Below are positions 25,970-34,035 of a DNA stretch of 64,000 nucleotides, one piece after another (positions within the stretch are counted from its first letter, which is position 1; each line of letters opens with the position of its first letter). Below the pieces are notes generated by a model. The model worked only from the letters and a program-made list of their open reading frames with translations, was not told where the DNA came from and did not search any database. Position numbers and translations under genes: made by a program. Where the stretch lies: NCBI GenBank assembly GCA_042408595.1, contig JBHOQX010000003.1:55511-119510 (forward strand). Reading direction: 5' to 3'. The stretch is from JBHOQX01 sp042408595. Its GTDB lineage: Bacteria > Chloroflexota > Chloroflexia > Chloroflexales > Roseiflexaceae.

Positions 25970-26971
25970 TCATCCTTGCTGGAACGCCGCGTCGAACGCG
26001 ACCGACGAGGGGGTGAGATCGAGGCGCTTGACGAGCGCGCAGGCTTCGGGCGCGCCCTGGTCGCGGTTCATGCCGTTGTCCTCCCACTCGACCGAGAGCG
26101 GCCCCTGATACCCCACGTCGTTCAGCGCGCGGAAGACCCGCTCGAACGGCACGCCGCCGCGCCCCGGCGAGACGAAATCCCAGCCGCGGCGGTGGTCGCC
26201 GAAGAAGAGGTGTGAGCCGAGAATACCGTTGCGCCCGTTCAGGTTGCGAATCGACTCCTTGACGTGCACATGGTAGATGCGGTCCTTAAACTCGTAGATG
26301 AACTCGACCGGATCGACCATCTGCCAGTAGAGGTGGCTCGGGTCGAAGTTGATGCCGAATGCCGGGCGGTTGCCGATCGCGTCGAGCGTGCGGCGCGTAC
26401 TCCAAAAGTCGTAGGCGATCTCCGATGGATGCACCTCCAGCCCGAAGCGGACACCGCACTCGTCGAACACATCCATGATCGGGTTCCAGCGGTCGGCGAA
26501 CTCCTTGTAGCCATCGTCGATCATCTGCGGCGGGACGGGCGGGAACATCGCCAGGGTGTGCCAGATCGGCGAGCCGGTGAAGCCGTTGACGATCGTGACA
26601 CCGAAGGCTTTGGCGGCATGCGCCGTCCTCTTGACCTCCTCGGCGGCGCGCTGGCGCACCCCCTCCGGGTCGCCATCGCCCCAGATGCGCGGCGGCAGGA
26701 TGCCCTTGTGCCGCTCGTCGATGATCCGCTCGGCGACGGCCTGCCCGACCAGGTGCGTGCTGATCGCGAAGCACTGCAGGCCGTGCTGTTCGAGCAGGTC
26801 GCGCTTCTCCCGCAGATAGCGGTCGGACTCCAGCGCCTTATCCACCTCGAAATGGTCGCCCCAGCAGGCGAGCTCCAGGCCGTCGTAGCCGAAGCTCTTG
26901 GCCTTCACCGCAAGCTCCTTCAGCGGCAGGTCGGCCCACTGGCCGGTGAAGAGCGTGACCGGGCGTGGCAT
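25970..26971 (-). CDS. Sugar phosphate isomerase/epimerase (AP-endonuclease-2-like TIM barrel)
   Basis: 333 residues. Xylose-isomerase-like TIM barrel with conserved metal ligands in FGLEVHPSEIAYD (Glu), FGINFDPSHLYWQ (Asp/His), YHVHVKES (His) and LSVEWEDNGM (Glu). The N-terminus (VTLFTGQWADLPLKELAVKAKSFGYDGLELACWGDHF) is typical of IolE/IolI-like inositol or sugar epimerases. Exact substrate unknown. AGGAGG is 6 nt before the ATG at 26971. It lies directly downstream of the GntR regulator. Confidence 0.85.
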   Translation of the reverse strand: MPRPVTLFTGQWADLPLKELAVKAKSFGYDGLELACWGDHFEVDKALESDRYLREKRDLLEQHGLQCFAISTHLVGQAVAERIIDERHKGILPPRIWGDGDPEGVRQRAAEEVKRTAHAAKAFGVTIVNGFTGSPIWHTLAMFPPVPPQMIDDGYKEFADRWNPIMDVFDECGVRFGLEVHPSEIAYDFWSTRRTLDAIGNRPAFGINFDPSHLYWQMVDPVEFIYEFKDRIYHVHVKESIRNLNGRNGILGSHLFFGDHRRGWDFVSPGRGGVPFERVFRALNDVGYQGPLSVEWEDNGMNRDQGAPEACALVKRLDLTPSSVAFDAAFQQG

Positions 26972-27042
26972 GCGTTCCTCCTCATCAGAGTGCAAATGTG
27001 AGATGGTCGATCGCAGATGGCATGATGCCCAATCTGCCATTG

Positions 27043-27732
27043 TCAGAAGCGTTCTCCCCGCACCGGGATGATGTAGCTGCGGATCAGCGCCAGCGCGCTC
27101 TCGCTCATCTTGTCGATATGCTCGCGCATCAGGTCGCGGGCGGCGAGGCTGTCGCCGGCGGCGATCGCCCCGGCCACGGCGATATGCTCGTGGGTGCAGG
27201 CCAGCAGCCGCTCCGGGCGGGTACCGGAGTTGATCGTGATGCGGTGCAGCCGGCGCCGCACATCGCGGATGGCCTGGCGCAGCAACTGGTTGCCCGACGC
27301 CGCCAGCACGATATCGTGCCAGGGTTTGTCGGCGGCCGACCAGCCCTCGACATCATGGCGCTCGGCGGCGGCCAGCAGCGCCTGCGAGATCGCCACGAGT
27401 TGTTCGGCCTGCTCCGGCGTGCGGCGCAGCGCTGCCAGTTCCGCGGCGTGCGAATCCATCAGCCGCAGCATCTCCAGCATGTCTTCCACATCGCGGATCG
27501 TCAACTCGGTGACAACCAGGCCGCGGCCAGGGACGTTCTGGATGATCCCTTCTTGCTCCAGGCGGCGCAGCGCCTCGCGAACCGGCGTGCGGCTGATCGC
27601 CAGCCACTTCGCCAGCCGGTCCTGCGTCAGGGCCTCGCCTGGCTTCAGTTCCAGGTTTGCGATCGCCTGCGAGATCGCCTGATAGGCTTTGTCGGTAAGC
27701 GAACCTGCGTCGCCGTTCAGCTCCACAGCCAT
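27043..27732 (-). CDS. GntR-family transcriptional regulator (FadR subfamily)
   Basis: 229 residues. The N-terminal winged helix (LTDKAYQAISQAIANLELKPGEALTQDRLAKWLAISRTPVREALRRLEQEGII.., residues ~10-75) is followed by an all-helical FCD domain with metal-type ligands (MDSHAAELAALR, KPWHDIVLAASGN, ACTHEHIAVAGAIAAGD). FCD GntR proteins bind organic acids or sugar acids and usually repress neighbouring catabolic operons. I start at the ATG at 27732, preceded by GAGGGA; the next upstream ATG (27759) lacks an RBS. Embedded in the sugar locus, it is the likely local regulator. Confidence 0.87.
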   Translation of the reverse strand: MAVELNGDAGSLTDKAYQAISQAIANLELKPGEALTQDRLAKWLAISRTPVREALRRLEQEGIIQNVPGRGLVVTELTIRDVEDMLEMLRLMDSHAAELAALRRTPEQAEQLVAISQALLAAAERHDVEGWSAADKPWHDIVLAASGNQLLRQAIRDVRRRLHRITINSGTRPERLLACTHEHIAVAGAIAAGDSLAARDLMREHIDKMSESALALIRSYIIPVRGERF

Positions 27733-27857
27733 CACGTCCCTCTGTTGCGGAAGTGTCATGAGCACTTGTCTGAAACCGGAAACGCATAGCCTCCATTGTA
27801 ATACGTCTGCCTGTCTTCGTTGCAGAATCGCGGCGCCAGGGTTCGTTTGTGCGCGGC

Positions 27858-28274
27858 TCATCGCGGCACATCGCCAGGGGCGAGCACCGTGCAGCCGGGG
27901 AGATCGCGCAGCAGCCGCTCCGGGCCGGCAGGCGCGTAGACCACCAGCAGGCGCAGCGGTTCCCAGCCGGTGTTGACCGTCGAATGGTACACGTCCGCCG
28001 GAATGTAGATCGACGCGCCGGGGCGCACCCGGATCGGCGGCTGGTCGTCGATCATCTGGTCGCCCTCGCCCGATACGACAAAGATGATCTCATCCACGCC
28101 GGGGTGGTTGTGGCGCTCGTGGCCCTTGCCCGGCGCCAGGATGACCATGCCGAAGCTGAAGCGTTGCGCGCCGGTGACCGCCGGCTCGCTGAGAAACTTG
28201 AGCGTGCCCCACTCGAACACCAACGACTCGACATCGTCGCCATAGACCACGTAGCCGCGGCCGGATCGCTGCAT
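27858..28274 (-). CDS. Cupin-domain protein
   Basis: 138-residue single-domain cupin. Motif 1 is GKGHERHNHPGVDEIIFVVSGEG and motif 2 PGASIYIPADVYHSTVN, with the expected metal-binding His/His/Glu and C-terminal His. It may be a small isomerase, lyase or sensor of a sugar ligand; function cannot be given. AAGGAG lies 8 nt before the ATG. It is flanked by the GntR regulator and a TIM-barrel epimerase on the same strand. Confidence 0.8.
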   Translation of the reverse strand: MQRSGRGYVVYGDDVESLVFEWGTLKFLSEPAVTGAQRFSFGMVILAPGKGHERHNHPGVDEIIFVVSGEGDQMIDDQPPIRVRPGASIYIPADVYHSTVNTGWEPLRLLVVYAPAGPERLLRDLPGCTVLAPGDVPR

Positions 28275-28397
28275 GGTGTCACTCCTTGTCAACTGATGAT
28301 GGACGACGGACGAACGTCGCGTTACCAACGGCCCCATCCTCGCATACAGCGAGGCTGCCTTTCGTCCTCCGCCCCTCGCCGCTCGTGCCTCGTCCTC

Positions 28398-29246
28398 CTA
28401 CGCCACCAGCCGCCGCAGAAACGCCAGCCCGTCGCGCGCCAGGGTGTCCTGGCTTGGCGCGAGCGGCCGCCAGATCGCCGCGGCGCGGGCGATGGTTTGG
28501 ACCTGGTCGGTGAACGATTCGATCACGACCGGGCCATCGTAGGCGATGGCGCGCAGGCCGGCGGCGACATCCGGCCACGGGATGTGTCCGGCGCCGGGCG
28601 TACCGCGGTCGTTCTCGCAGGCGTGCACATGGCGCAGGCGTGCCCCGGCGGCGCGGATGGCGTCGTGCAGGGAGGTCTCCTCGATGTTCATGTGAAACGT
28701 ATCGAGCATCATCTGGCAGGCCGGGTGGCCGACCCGATCGACGATCTCGATCGCCTGCGCCGCCAGGTTGACGAAGCTGGTCTCGAAGCGGTTGAGCGGC
28801 TCGATTGCCAGGGTGACGCCGCGCTCGCCGGCGTAGGCCGCCAGGTCGCGCAACTGGCCGGTGAGCAGCCCGATGTCCCGCTCGCGCTCGTCAGCCGTCA
28901 TCTGCCAGGTGCGCCCGACCGCCGCGTATAGCGGCCCGATGACGGTCGGCGCGCCCATCGTCTGCGCCGCGTCGATGCAATGGCGCACATAGGCGGCGCC
29001 GTTGGCGCGGACCGACCCGTCCGGGTGAATCAGGTCGCGGTCTGGCCCGATCACCGCCGCGACGCTGACGCCCAGGCCATGCTCGCGGGCCAGCGCGCCG
29101 GCGCGGCCGTAGTCGAACTCGCCGGGCGTTTCGATCGGGAACTCGATCCAGTCGAATCCCAGCCCCGCGACGTGCGGCACGAGCCGCGCCACGTCGGCAT
29201 CCGTCAGCGGCGAGACCCAGACCCACGTGTTCACGCCGAAACGCAT
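28398..29246 (-). CDS. Sugar isomerase/epimerase TIM barrel (tagatose 3-epimerase-like)
   Basis: 282 residues with the pattern of D-tagatose/D-psicose 3-epimerases: N-terminal FGVNTWVWVSPLTD, VTLAIEPLNRFETSFVN (metal Glu), QMMLDTFHMNIEE (Asp, His), RHVHACENDRGTPGAGHIPW and PVVIESF (second Glu). The metal-dependent enzyme epimerises ketohexoses at C3. A paralogue is found at 39676-40575 in the same locus (shared EPLNRFET, HMNxE). The stop codon lies just after a spacer containing GGACGACGG words. Confidence 0.87.
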   Translation of the reverse strand: MRFGVNTWVWVSPLTDADVARLVPHVAGLGFDWIEFPIETPGEFDYGRAGALAREHGLGVSVAAVIGPDRDLIHPDGSVRANGAAYVRHCIDAAQTMGAPTVIGPLYAAVGRTWQMTADERERDIGLLTGQLRDLAAYAGERGVTLAIEPLNRFETSFVNLAAQAIEIVDRVGHPACQMMLDTFHMNIEETSLHDAIRAAGARLRHVHACENDRGTPGAGHIPWPDVAAGLRAIAYDGPVVIESFTDQVQTIARAAAIWRPLAPSQDTLARDGLAFLRRLVA

Positions 29247-29375
29247 ACGCTTCTCCGTAGTGTGTCATCCAGACGAACGGCGGTGGGCGGTGGACGATGG
29301 ACGAACGCCAGCCCTACTTCTGCTAAATGGCTACGGCCATGGACTGGGCTGCAACCGTCCGCCGTCTTTCGCCCG

Positions 29376-30455
29376 CTATCGTCCGCCGTTCAACTCCACC
29401 CGCCTCCCGTCCTCGCCAAAGACGTGCAGCCGCTCGCGGGCGATGGTGAAGCGCACCGTATCACCGCGGCGCAGCGGCGTCATGCCGGGCACCGTGCAGA
29501 GGATCGTCTGCGCGCCGGCCTTGATGTAGAGCACGGTCTCGACGCCGAGCGGCTCGACCAGCGCTACTTCGCCGGCGTATGGGCCGTCCGGAGCGGGCTG
29601 CACATCCTCCGGGCGCAGACCGAGCCGGAAGCTGGCCGGCAGCGGCGCGTCTCGCGCCGCGTCCCCAGGAAGCACCACCGGGCTGCCCTCCACACGGATG
29701 CCGCCGTTCTCGCGGCTGGCCGGCAGCAGATTGATCCGCGGCGTACCGACGAGTTGGGCCACAAAGGTCGTCGCCGGGTGGTCGTAGATCTCGGTTGGCG
29801 TGCCGATCTGGACGATCCGGCCCTGCGACAGCACGGCGATCCGGTCGGCCATGGTGAGCGCTTCGATCTGGTCGTGCGTGACGAACAACGTGGTGCTGCC
29901 CTGGGTCTTCTGCAGGTGCTTGAGCTCCACCCGCAGCGCCTCGCGCAGCTTGAAATCCAGGTTCGACAGCGGCTCGTCCATCAGGAAGATGCGCGGGTTG
30001 CGCACGATCGCGCGGCCGATCGAGACGCGCTGCATCTCGCCGCCGGAGAGCCGCGCCGTCTTGCGCTCCAGCAGGTGGCTGATGCGCAGCACCTCGGCGA
30101 TGTGCGTCACGCGCGCCTTGATCTCCGGCTCCGGTAGGCGGCGCAGCGGCGCGCGTAGCGGGAAGGCCAGGTTGTCGTAGACCGACATGGTCGGGTAGAG
30201 CGAGTACTGCTGGAAGACGAAGGCGACATCGCGCAGCGGTGGCGAGAGCCCGTCCACCGGCTGGCCGTCGAACAGGACGCTGCCGCTGTCGGGCCGCTCT
30301 AGGCCGGCGATCACGCGGAGCGTGGTGGTCTTGCCGGCGCCGCTCGGCCCGAGCAGCACGAAGAACTCGCCGTCGTGGATCGAGAACGACACCTGGTCGA
30401 GCGCCCGCAGCGCGCCGAAGTTCTTGGTGATCGATTGCAGGGTGACGTCGGCCAC
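29376..30455 (-). CDS. Carbohydrate ABC transporter ATP-binding protein (MalK/UgpC type), first of two
   Basis: 359 residues: Walker A GPSGAGKTTT, Q-loop FQQYSLYPTM, signature LSGGEMQRVSIGRA, Walker B IFLMDEPLSNLD, H-loop FVTHDQIEAL, then a C-terminal OB-fold regulatory region of ~120 residues (GLRPEDVQPAP..). This is the CUT1 sugar-transporter ATPase. It follows a second, distinct ATPase gene (30524-31615), so the transporter may use a heterodimer of ATPases. The signature has GGEM rather than the commoner GGQ/GGM..Q, a minor variation. Confidence 0.9.
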   Translation of the reverse strand: MADVTLQSITKNFGALRALDQVSFSIHDGEFFVLLGPSGAGKTTTLRVIAGLERPDSGSVLFDGQPVDGLSPPLRDVAFVFQQYSLYPTMSVYDNLAFPLRAPLRRLPEPEIKARVTHIAEVLRISHLLERKTARLSGGEMQRVSIGRAIVRNPRIFLMDEPLSNLDFKLREALRVELKHLQKTQGSTTLFVTHDQIEALTMADRIAVLSQGRIVQIGTPTEIYDHPATTFVAQLVGTPRINLLPASRENGGIRVEGSPVVLPGDAARDAPLPASFRLGLRPEDVQPAPDGPYAGEVALVEPLGVETVLYIKAGAQTILCTVPGMTPLRRGDTVRFTIARERLHVFGEDGRRVELNGGR

Positions 30456-30523
30456 ATCCCCTCCGGGTCACGATAGTGGAATGAGTCACAGAGGTCACAA
30501 GGTATGAACCGCATCGCTTGGGC

Positions 30524-31615
30524 CTATCCGCCGCCCGGGATCGCCGCTTCGGTCGCCGCGTCGAAGAAGCGCACCAGCGCCGGATCGATATCGAAGTGCA
30601 CGGCTTCGCCGATCGGGTAGCTGACCTCGCGGGAGGCGCGGGCGTGCACGATGGTCTCGTCCGAACCGAGCGCGAGGTGCAGCATCGCGTACGAGCCGTG
30701 CAGGTCGGATGCGTAGACCTCGGCGGCGATCGGCCCGCCCGCGTGGATACGCGCCGCCTCCGGGCGGAACCCGACGACGATCCGCCCGTCCGTCAGCCCG
30801 GCCCGCGCAATCGCCGCGCGCCAGGCGTCGGGGACCGGGTAGCGGCTGCCGCCCGGCAGTGTCACCGCGCCATCCTGGTAGACGCCGGGCACCAGGTTCA
30901 TGCCGGGGCTGCCGATGAAGCGCGCGACGAACATATTCGCCGGGTCGTAGTACACCTCGTGCGGCGTACCGATCTGCTGCACGACGGCGTTCGACATCAC
31001 CACGATCCGGTCGCCCATCGCCATGGCCTCGACCTGATCGTGCGTGACATACACGGTGGTGGCGTGCTGCTGCAGATGCAGGCGCTTGATCTCGGCGCGC
31101 ATCACCTCGCGGAACTCGGCGTCGAGCGCGCCGAGCGGCTCGTCCATCAGGAACGCCGCCGGCCGGCGCACCAGCGCCCGCGCCAGTGCCACGCGCTGCC
31201 GGTCGCCGCCGCTGAGCGCCCGCGGGCGCAAATTGAGCAGCGGCTCGATGTTGAGCATCCGCACCACCTCGGCCACCCGCCGGTCGATCGCGTCGCGCCG
31301 CTCGCCCTGCGCCTCGAGCGGGAAGGCGATGTTCTGCCGCACCGTCATCTGCGGATAGAGCGCGAAGAGTTGGAAGACGAAGGCGATATCGCGCTCGCGG
31401 CCGCGCTTCTGCGTCACGTCCTGGCCATCGAGCAGGATGCGCCCGGCAGTCACCGTTTCCAGGCCGGCGATCATGCGCAGCGTGGTCGTCTTGCCGCAGC
31501 CGGAGGGGCCGAGCAGCGCCACAAACTCGCCGTCGTCGACCGCCAGGTCCATCGGGCGTACGGCATACACGTCGCCGAATTTCTTCTCAACCTGTTGTAG
31601 CTGGATGGTGGCCAT
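30524..31615 (-). CDS. Carbohydrate ABC transporter ATP-binding protein (MalK/UgpC type), second of two
   Basis: 363 residues: Walker A GPSGCGKTTTLRM, signature LSGGDRQRVALARAL, Walker B AFLMDEPLGALD, H-loop YVTHDQVEAM, and a C-terminal regulatory domain (GFRPEAARIHAGG). It clearly differs in sequence from the neighbouring ATPase and is not a recent duplicate. It is preceded by the 67-residue membrane protein and permease genes, so the order is binding protein, permease, permease, small protein, ATPase, ATPase. Confidence 0.92.
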   Translation of the reverse strand: MATIQLQQVEKKFGDVYAVRPMDLAVDDGEFVALLGPSGCGKTTTLRMIAGLETVTAGRILLDGQDVTQKRGRERDIAFVFQLFALYPQMTVRQNIAFPLEAQGERRDAIDRRVAEVVRMLNIEPLLNLRPRALSGGDRQRVALARALVRRPAAFLMDEPLGALDAEFREVMRAEIKRLHLQQHATTVYVTHDQVEAMAMGDRIVVMSNAVVQQIGTPHEVYYDPANMFVARFIGSPGMNLVPGVYQDGAVTLPGGSRYPVPDAWRAAIARAGLTDGRIVVGFRPEAARIHAGGPIAAEVYASDLHGSYAMLHLALGSDETIVHARASREVSYPIGEAVHFDIDPALVRFFDAATEAAIPGGG

Positions 31616-31710
31616 GTCGATAACCCAAACTCCGAAGCCCTGGAGGCGCTGGACCCCGGCTCCTGGACGGTTCGTGATCGTAGATTGTCTGCCCGTCTGC
31701 CTTCTGGCTT

Positions 31711-31914
31711 CTATTCAGACAGGTGACTCACCACAATAAACAGCAGCGTTCCGATCAGGATCACCACGAAGCTGTAGGTATATAGCGCCAGCGCGAACGG
31801 CTGGAACATCATCAACGCGCCGAGCGCCATGATGCCCATCGCGATCCGCTCCAGCGTGCGTTTGCGCGCGGGCTTGCGGGCGGCCGACCGCGATTCCGGT
31901 TGAATCTCGCTCAT
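31711..31914 (-). CDS. Small membrane protein in the sugar ABC operon
   Basis: 67 residues with a basic, polar N-terminus (SEIQPESRSAARKPARKRT) and two hydrophobic stretches, AMGIMALGALMMFQPFALALY and SFVVILIGTLLFIVVSHL, i.e. two short membrane helices. GGAGGAG precedes the ATG closely, a strong start. The position between a permease and an ATPase gene, with a good RBS, suggests a real accessory protein of the transporter. Family not recognised. Confidence 0.7.
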   Translation of the reverse strand: MSEIQPESRSAARKPARKRTLERIAMGIMALGALMMFQPFALALYTYSFVVILIGTLLFIVVSHLSE

Positions 31915-31934
31915 GCGCTCCTCCGTAGATGGGC

Positions 31935-32882
31935 TCACTGCCGCAGCGCGCCGAAGGTGATGCCGCGCAGCAGGTAGTTCCGCAGCGCGAAGGTGACGAT
32001 CACCACCGGGATGAGGAACAGCAGCGAGCCGGCGGCGATCGCCGACCACTCGACGCCGGCCGTGCCGAGCACCGTCGGGATGCTCGGCGGCGCGGTGCGC
32101 GCCCGCTCGCGCGTCAGCATCAGCGCGAAGGCGTACTCGTTCCAGGCGAAGATCAGGCAGAACACGGTCGTCGCGGCGATGCCGGTGATCGCCTGCGGCA
32201 GCACGATCTTGCGGAACGCCTGCCAGCGGGTGTAGCCGTCCACCAGCGCCGCTTCCTCATATTCACGCGGGATCTCGTCAAGGAAGCCCTTCAGCAGCCA
32301 GACCGACAGCGACAGATTGAAGACCGTGTACAGCAGGATCATGCCCACGTGCGTATCGTTGAGTCCAAGCCGGGTATACATCAGGAAAATCGGGATGGTC
32401 ACCACCACCGCCGGCAGCATGCGCGTACTCAGGATGAAGAACTGCCAGTCGGCGCTGGCGCGCACCCGGAAGCGGCTGAAGGCGTAGGCCGCCAGCAGCC
32501 CCAGCACCACCGCCGCGACAGTCGAAAGCGTGGCGATGATCACCGAGTTGACCAGGCGCTGGACATACTGGCTCGGTCCGATGATCTTGAGCCCCCGCTG
32601 GAGCATCAGCCGGTCGGCCCAGCCGAGGTTCGGGTCCTGTTCGAGCCGCGCCTGCTGCATCCGGGTGAGGGTCGAGCGCTGCGTGAAGAGGCTGACGAAC
32701 CCTTCGAGTGTCGGCCGGAAGACGACCTTCGGCGGCACCGCGATCACATCCTCGCGTGGCTTGAAGGCCGTCATCATCATCCAGATCACCGGGATGAGGA
32801 ACAGCACACAGATCAGCGTGGCCGCGACGGCGCGGAGGGCCGTCACGGTGCGCGCCCGGGCGACGTTTTCGACCTTTGGCAC
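31935..32882 (-). CDS. Carbohydrate ABC transporter permease (MalG type)
   Basis: 315 residues, six predicted membrane helices, beginning AVAATLICVLFLIPVIWMMMTAFKP. The EAA loop is EYEEAALVDGYTRWQAFRKIVLP, the cytoplasmic coupling helix that contacts the ATPase. The periplasmic insertion after helix 1 is longer than in minimal MalG proteins (VFRPTLEGFVSLFTQRSTLTRMQQARLEQDPN..). The start is 2 nt beyond the stop of the MalF-type gene, so translation is coupled. Confidence 0.92.
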   Translation of the reverse strand: MPKVENVARARTVTALRAVAATLICVLFLIPVIWMMMTAFKPREDVIAVPPKVVFRPTLEGFVSLFTQRSTLTRMQQARLEQDPNLGWADRLMLQRGLKIIGPSQYVQRLVNSVIIATLSTVAAVVLGLLAAYAFSRFRVRASADWQFFILSTRMLPAVVVTIPIFLMYTRLGLNDTHVGMILLYTVFNLSLSVWLLKGFLDEIPREYEEAALVDGYTRWQAFRKIVLPQAITGIAATTVFCLIFAWNEYAFALMLTRERARTAPPSIPTVLGTAGVEWSAIAAGSLLFLIPVVIVTFALRNYLLRGITFGALRQ

Positions 32883-32884
32883 GG

Positions 32885-33817
32885 CTAGTCTCCCTTGATC
32901 TGGTTCAGGTATTTGACGTAGACGTTGCTAACCCCGGTGATCAGCATCAGGACGATATAGGCCAGGGCGCTGGCCTTGCCGGTCTGCCAGTTCGGGAAGG
33001 CGATGCGGTAGAGATTGACCGCCACCAGCTCGGTCGCGTCGCCCGGACCGCCGCCGGTCAGCCCCATCACCAGGTCGAAGGTCTTGAACGCCTCGATGGT
33101 GCGGAACAGCACAGCGATCAGCAGCAGCGGCGCGACCATCGGCAGGGTGATGCGCCAGAAGGTGAAGAGCGGGCTGGCCCGGTCGATCTCCGCCGCCTCG
33201 TACAGGTAGTCGGGGATGGCGCTCAGGCCGGCCAGGCAGAGCAGCATTACGTACGGTGCCCACATCCAGACATCCACGATCACGACCGCCCAGATCGCCA
33301 GCCCCGGGTTGCCGAGCCAGTCCGGCCCGCGCCCGGCAGGGTAGCCGAGCAGATAGTTGAAGATGCCGTATCCTGGGTTGTAGATCAGCTTCCAGAACAG
33401 GCCGACGACCACCGGCGACAGCATCATGGGGATGAGAATGAGGGTCGTGATCAGGCTGCTGCCGCGGAACCGGCGGCGCAGCAGCAGCGCCAGCCCGAAG
33501 CCGACGAGAATCTCCAGCGCGACCGAGACGGCCACGTAGAACCCGGTGTTGCGGAAGTAGATCCAGAGCTGCGGGTCGTTCAGGATCTCCCGGTAATTCT
33601 GCAGGCCGATGAAATTCGGCGGCTTATTGGCGATCGCCGAGAAATCGGTGAAGCTCAGGCCGAGGCTGTAGAGCAGCGGAAAGATGTTGAACGCGATCAG
33701 CAGCGCGAGCGTCGGCCAGAGGAACAGTCGACGGAGCGCCTCGTCGCTGAGGGCGCGGTGCGGCCGCCCGACCGCAGCGGCCTGAAGCGCCTGTTCGGAT
33801 GGTTTCGCGTGGTCCAT
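32885..33817 (-). CDS. Carbohydrate ABC transporter permease (MalF type)
   Basis: 310 residues. Six membrane helices starting LFLWPTLALLIAFNIFPLLYSL, EAA loop YLYEAAEIDRASPLFTFWRITLP, and LTGGGPGDATELVAVNLYRIAF, a conserved CUT1 permease motif. The ATG at 33817 has AGGAAG 5 nt upstream. The binding-protein gene is ~220 bp upstream, with a repetitive spacer between them containing GACTGGAGAG and CCTGAACCCG words. Confidence 0.92.
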   Translation of the reverse strand: MDHAKPSEQALQAAAVGRPHRALSDEALRRLFLWPTLALLIAFNIFPLLYSLGLSFTDFSAIANKPPNFIGLQNYREILNDPQLWIYFRNTGFYVAVSVALEILVGFGLALLLRRRFRGSSLITTLILIPMMLSPVVVGLFWKLIYNPGYGIFNYLLGYPAGRGPDWLGNPGLAIWAVVIVDVWMWAPYVMLLCLAGLSAIPDYLYEAAEIDRASPLFTFWRITLPMVAPLLLIAVLFRTIEAFKTFDLVMGLTGGGPGDATELVAVNLYRIAFPNWQTGKASALAYIVLMLITGVSNVYVKYLNQIKGD

Positions 33818-34035
33818 GGTGCTTCCTGGGCGAGTTCGGAGGCCGCAAAGTGGAGACTGGAGAGCCGCGATCGAGGCCTCGCGAGGCCAACTTCCGCTCT
33901 CCAATCCCCGATCGTCGATCTCCCTTGGCGCGCCAGGGCAGGTTCAGAGGACGTTTGTGGGCATGGGCAACGACGCACCAGTACCGACAGCCCGCACCCC
34001 GACCCCTGAACCCGAACCCCTGCGCCGGGAGCGCG

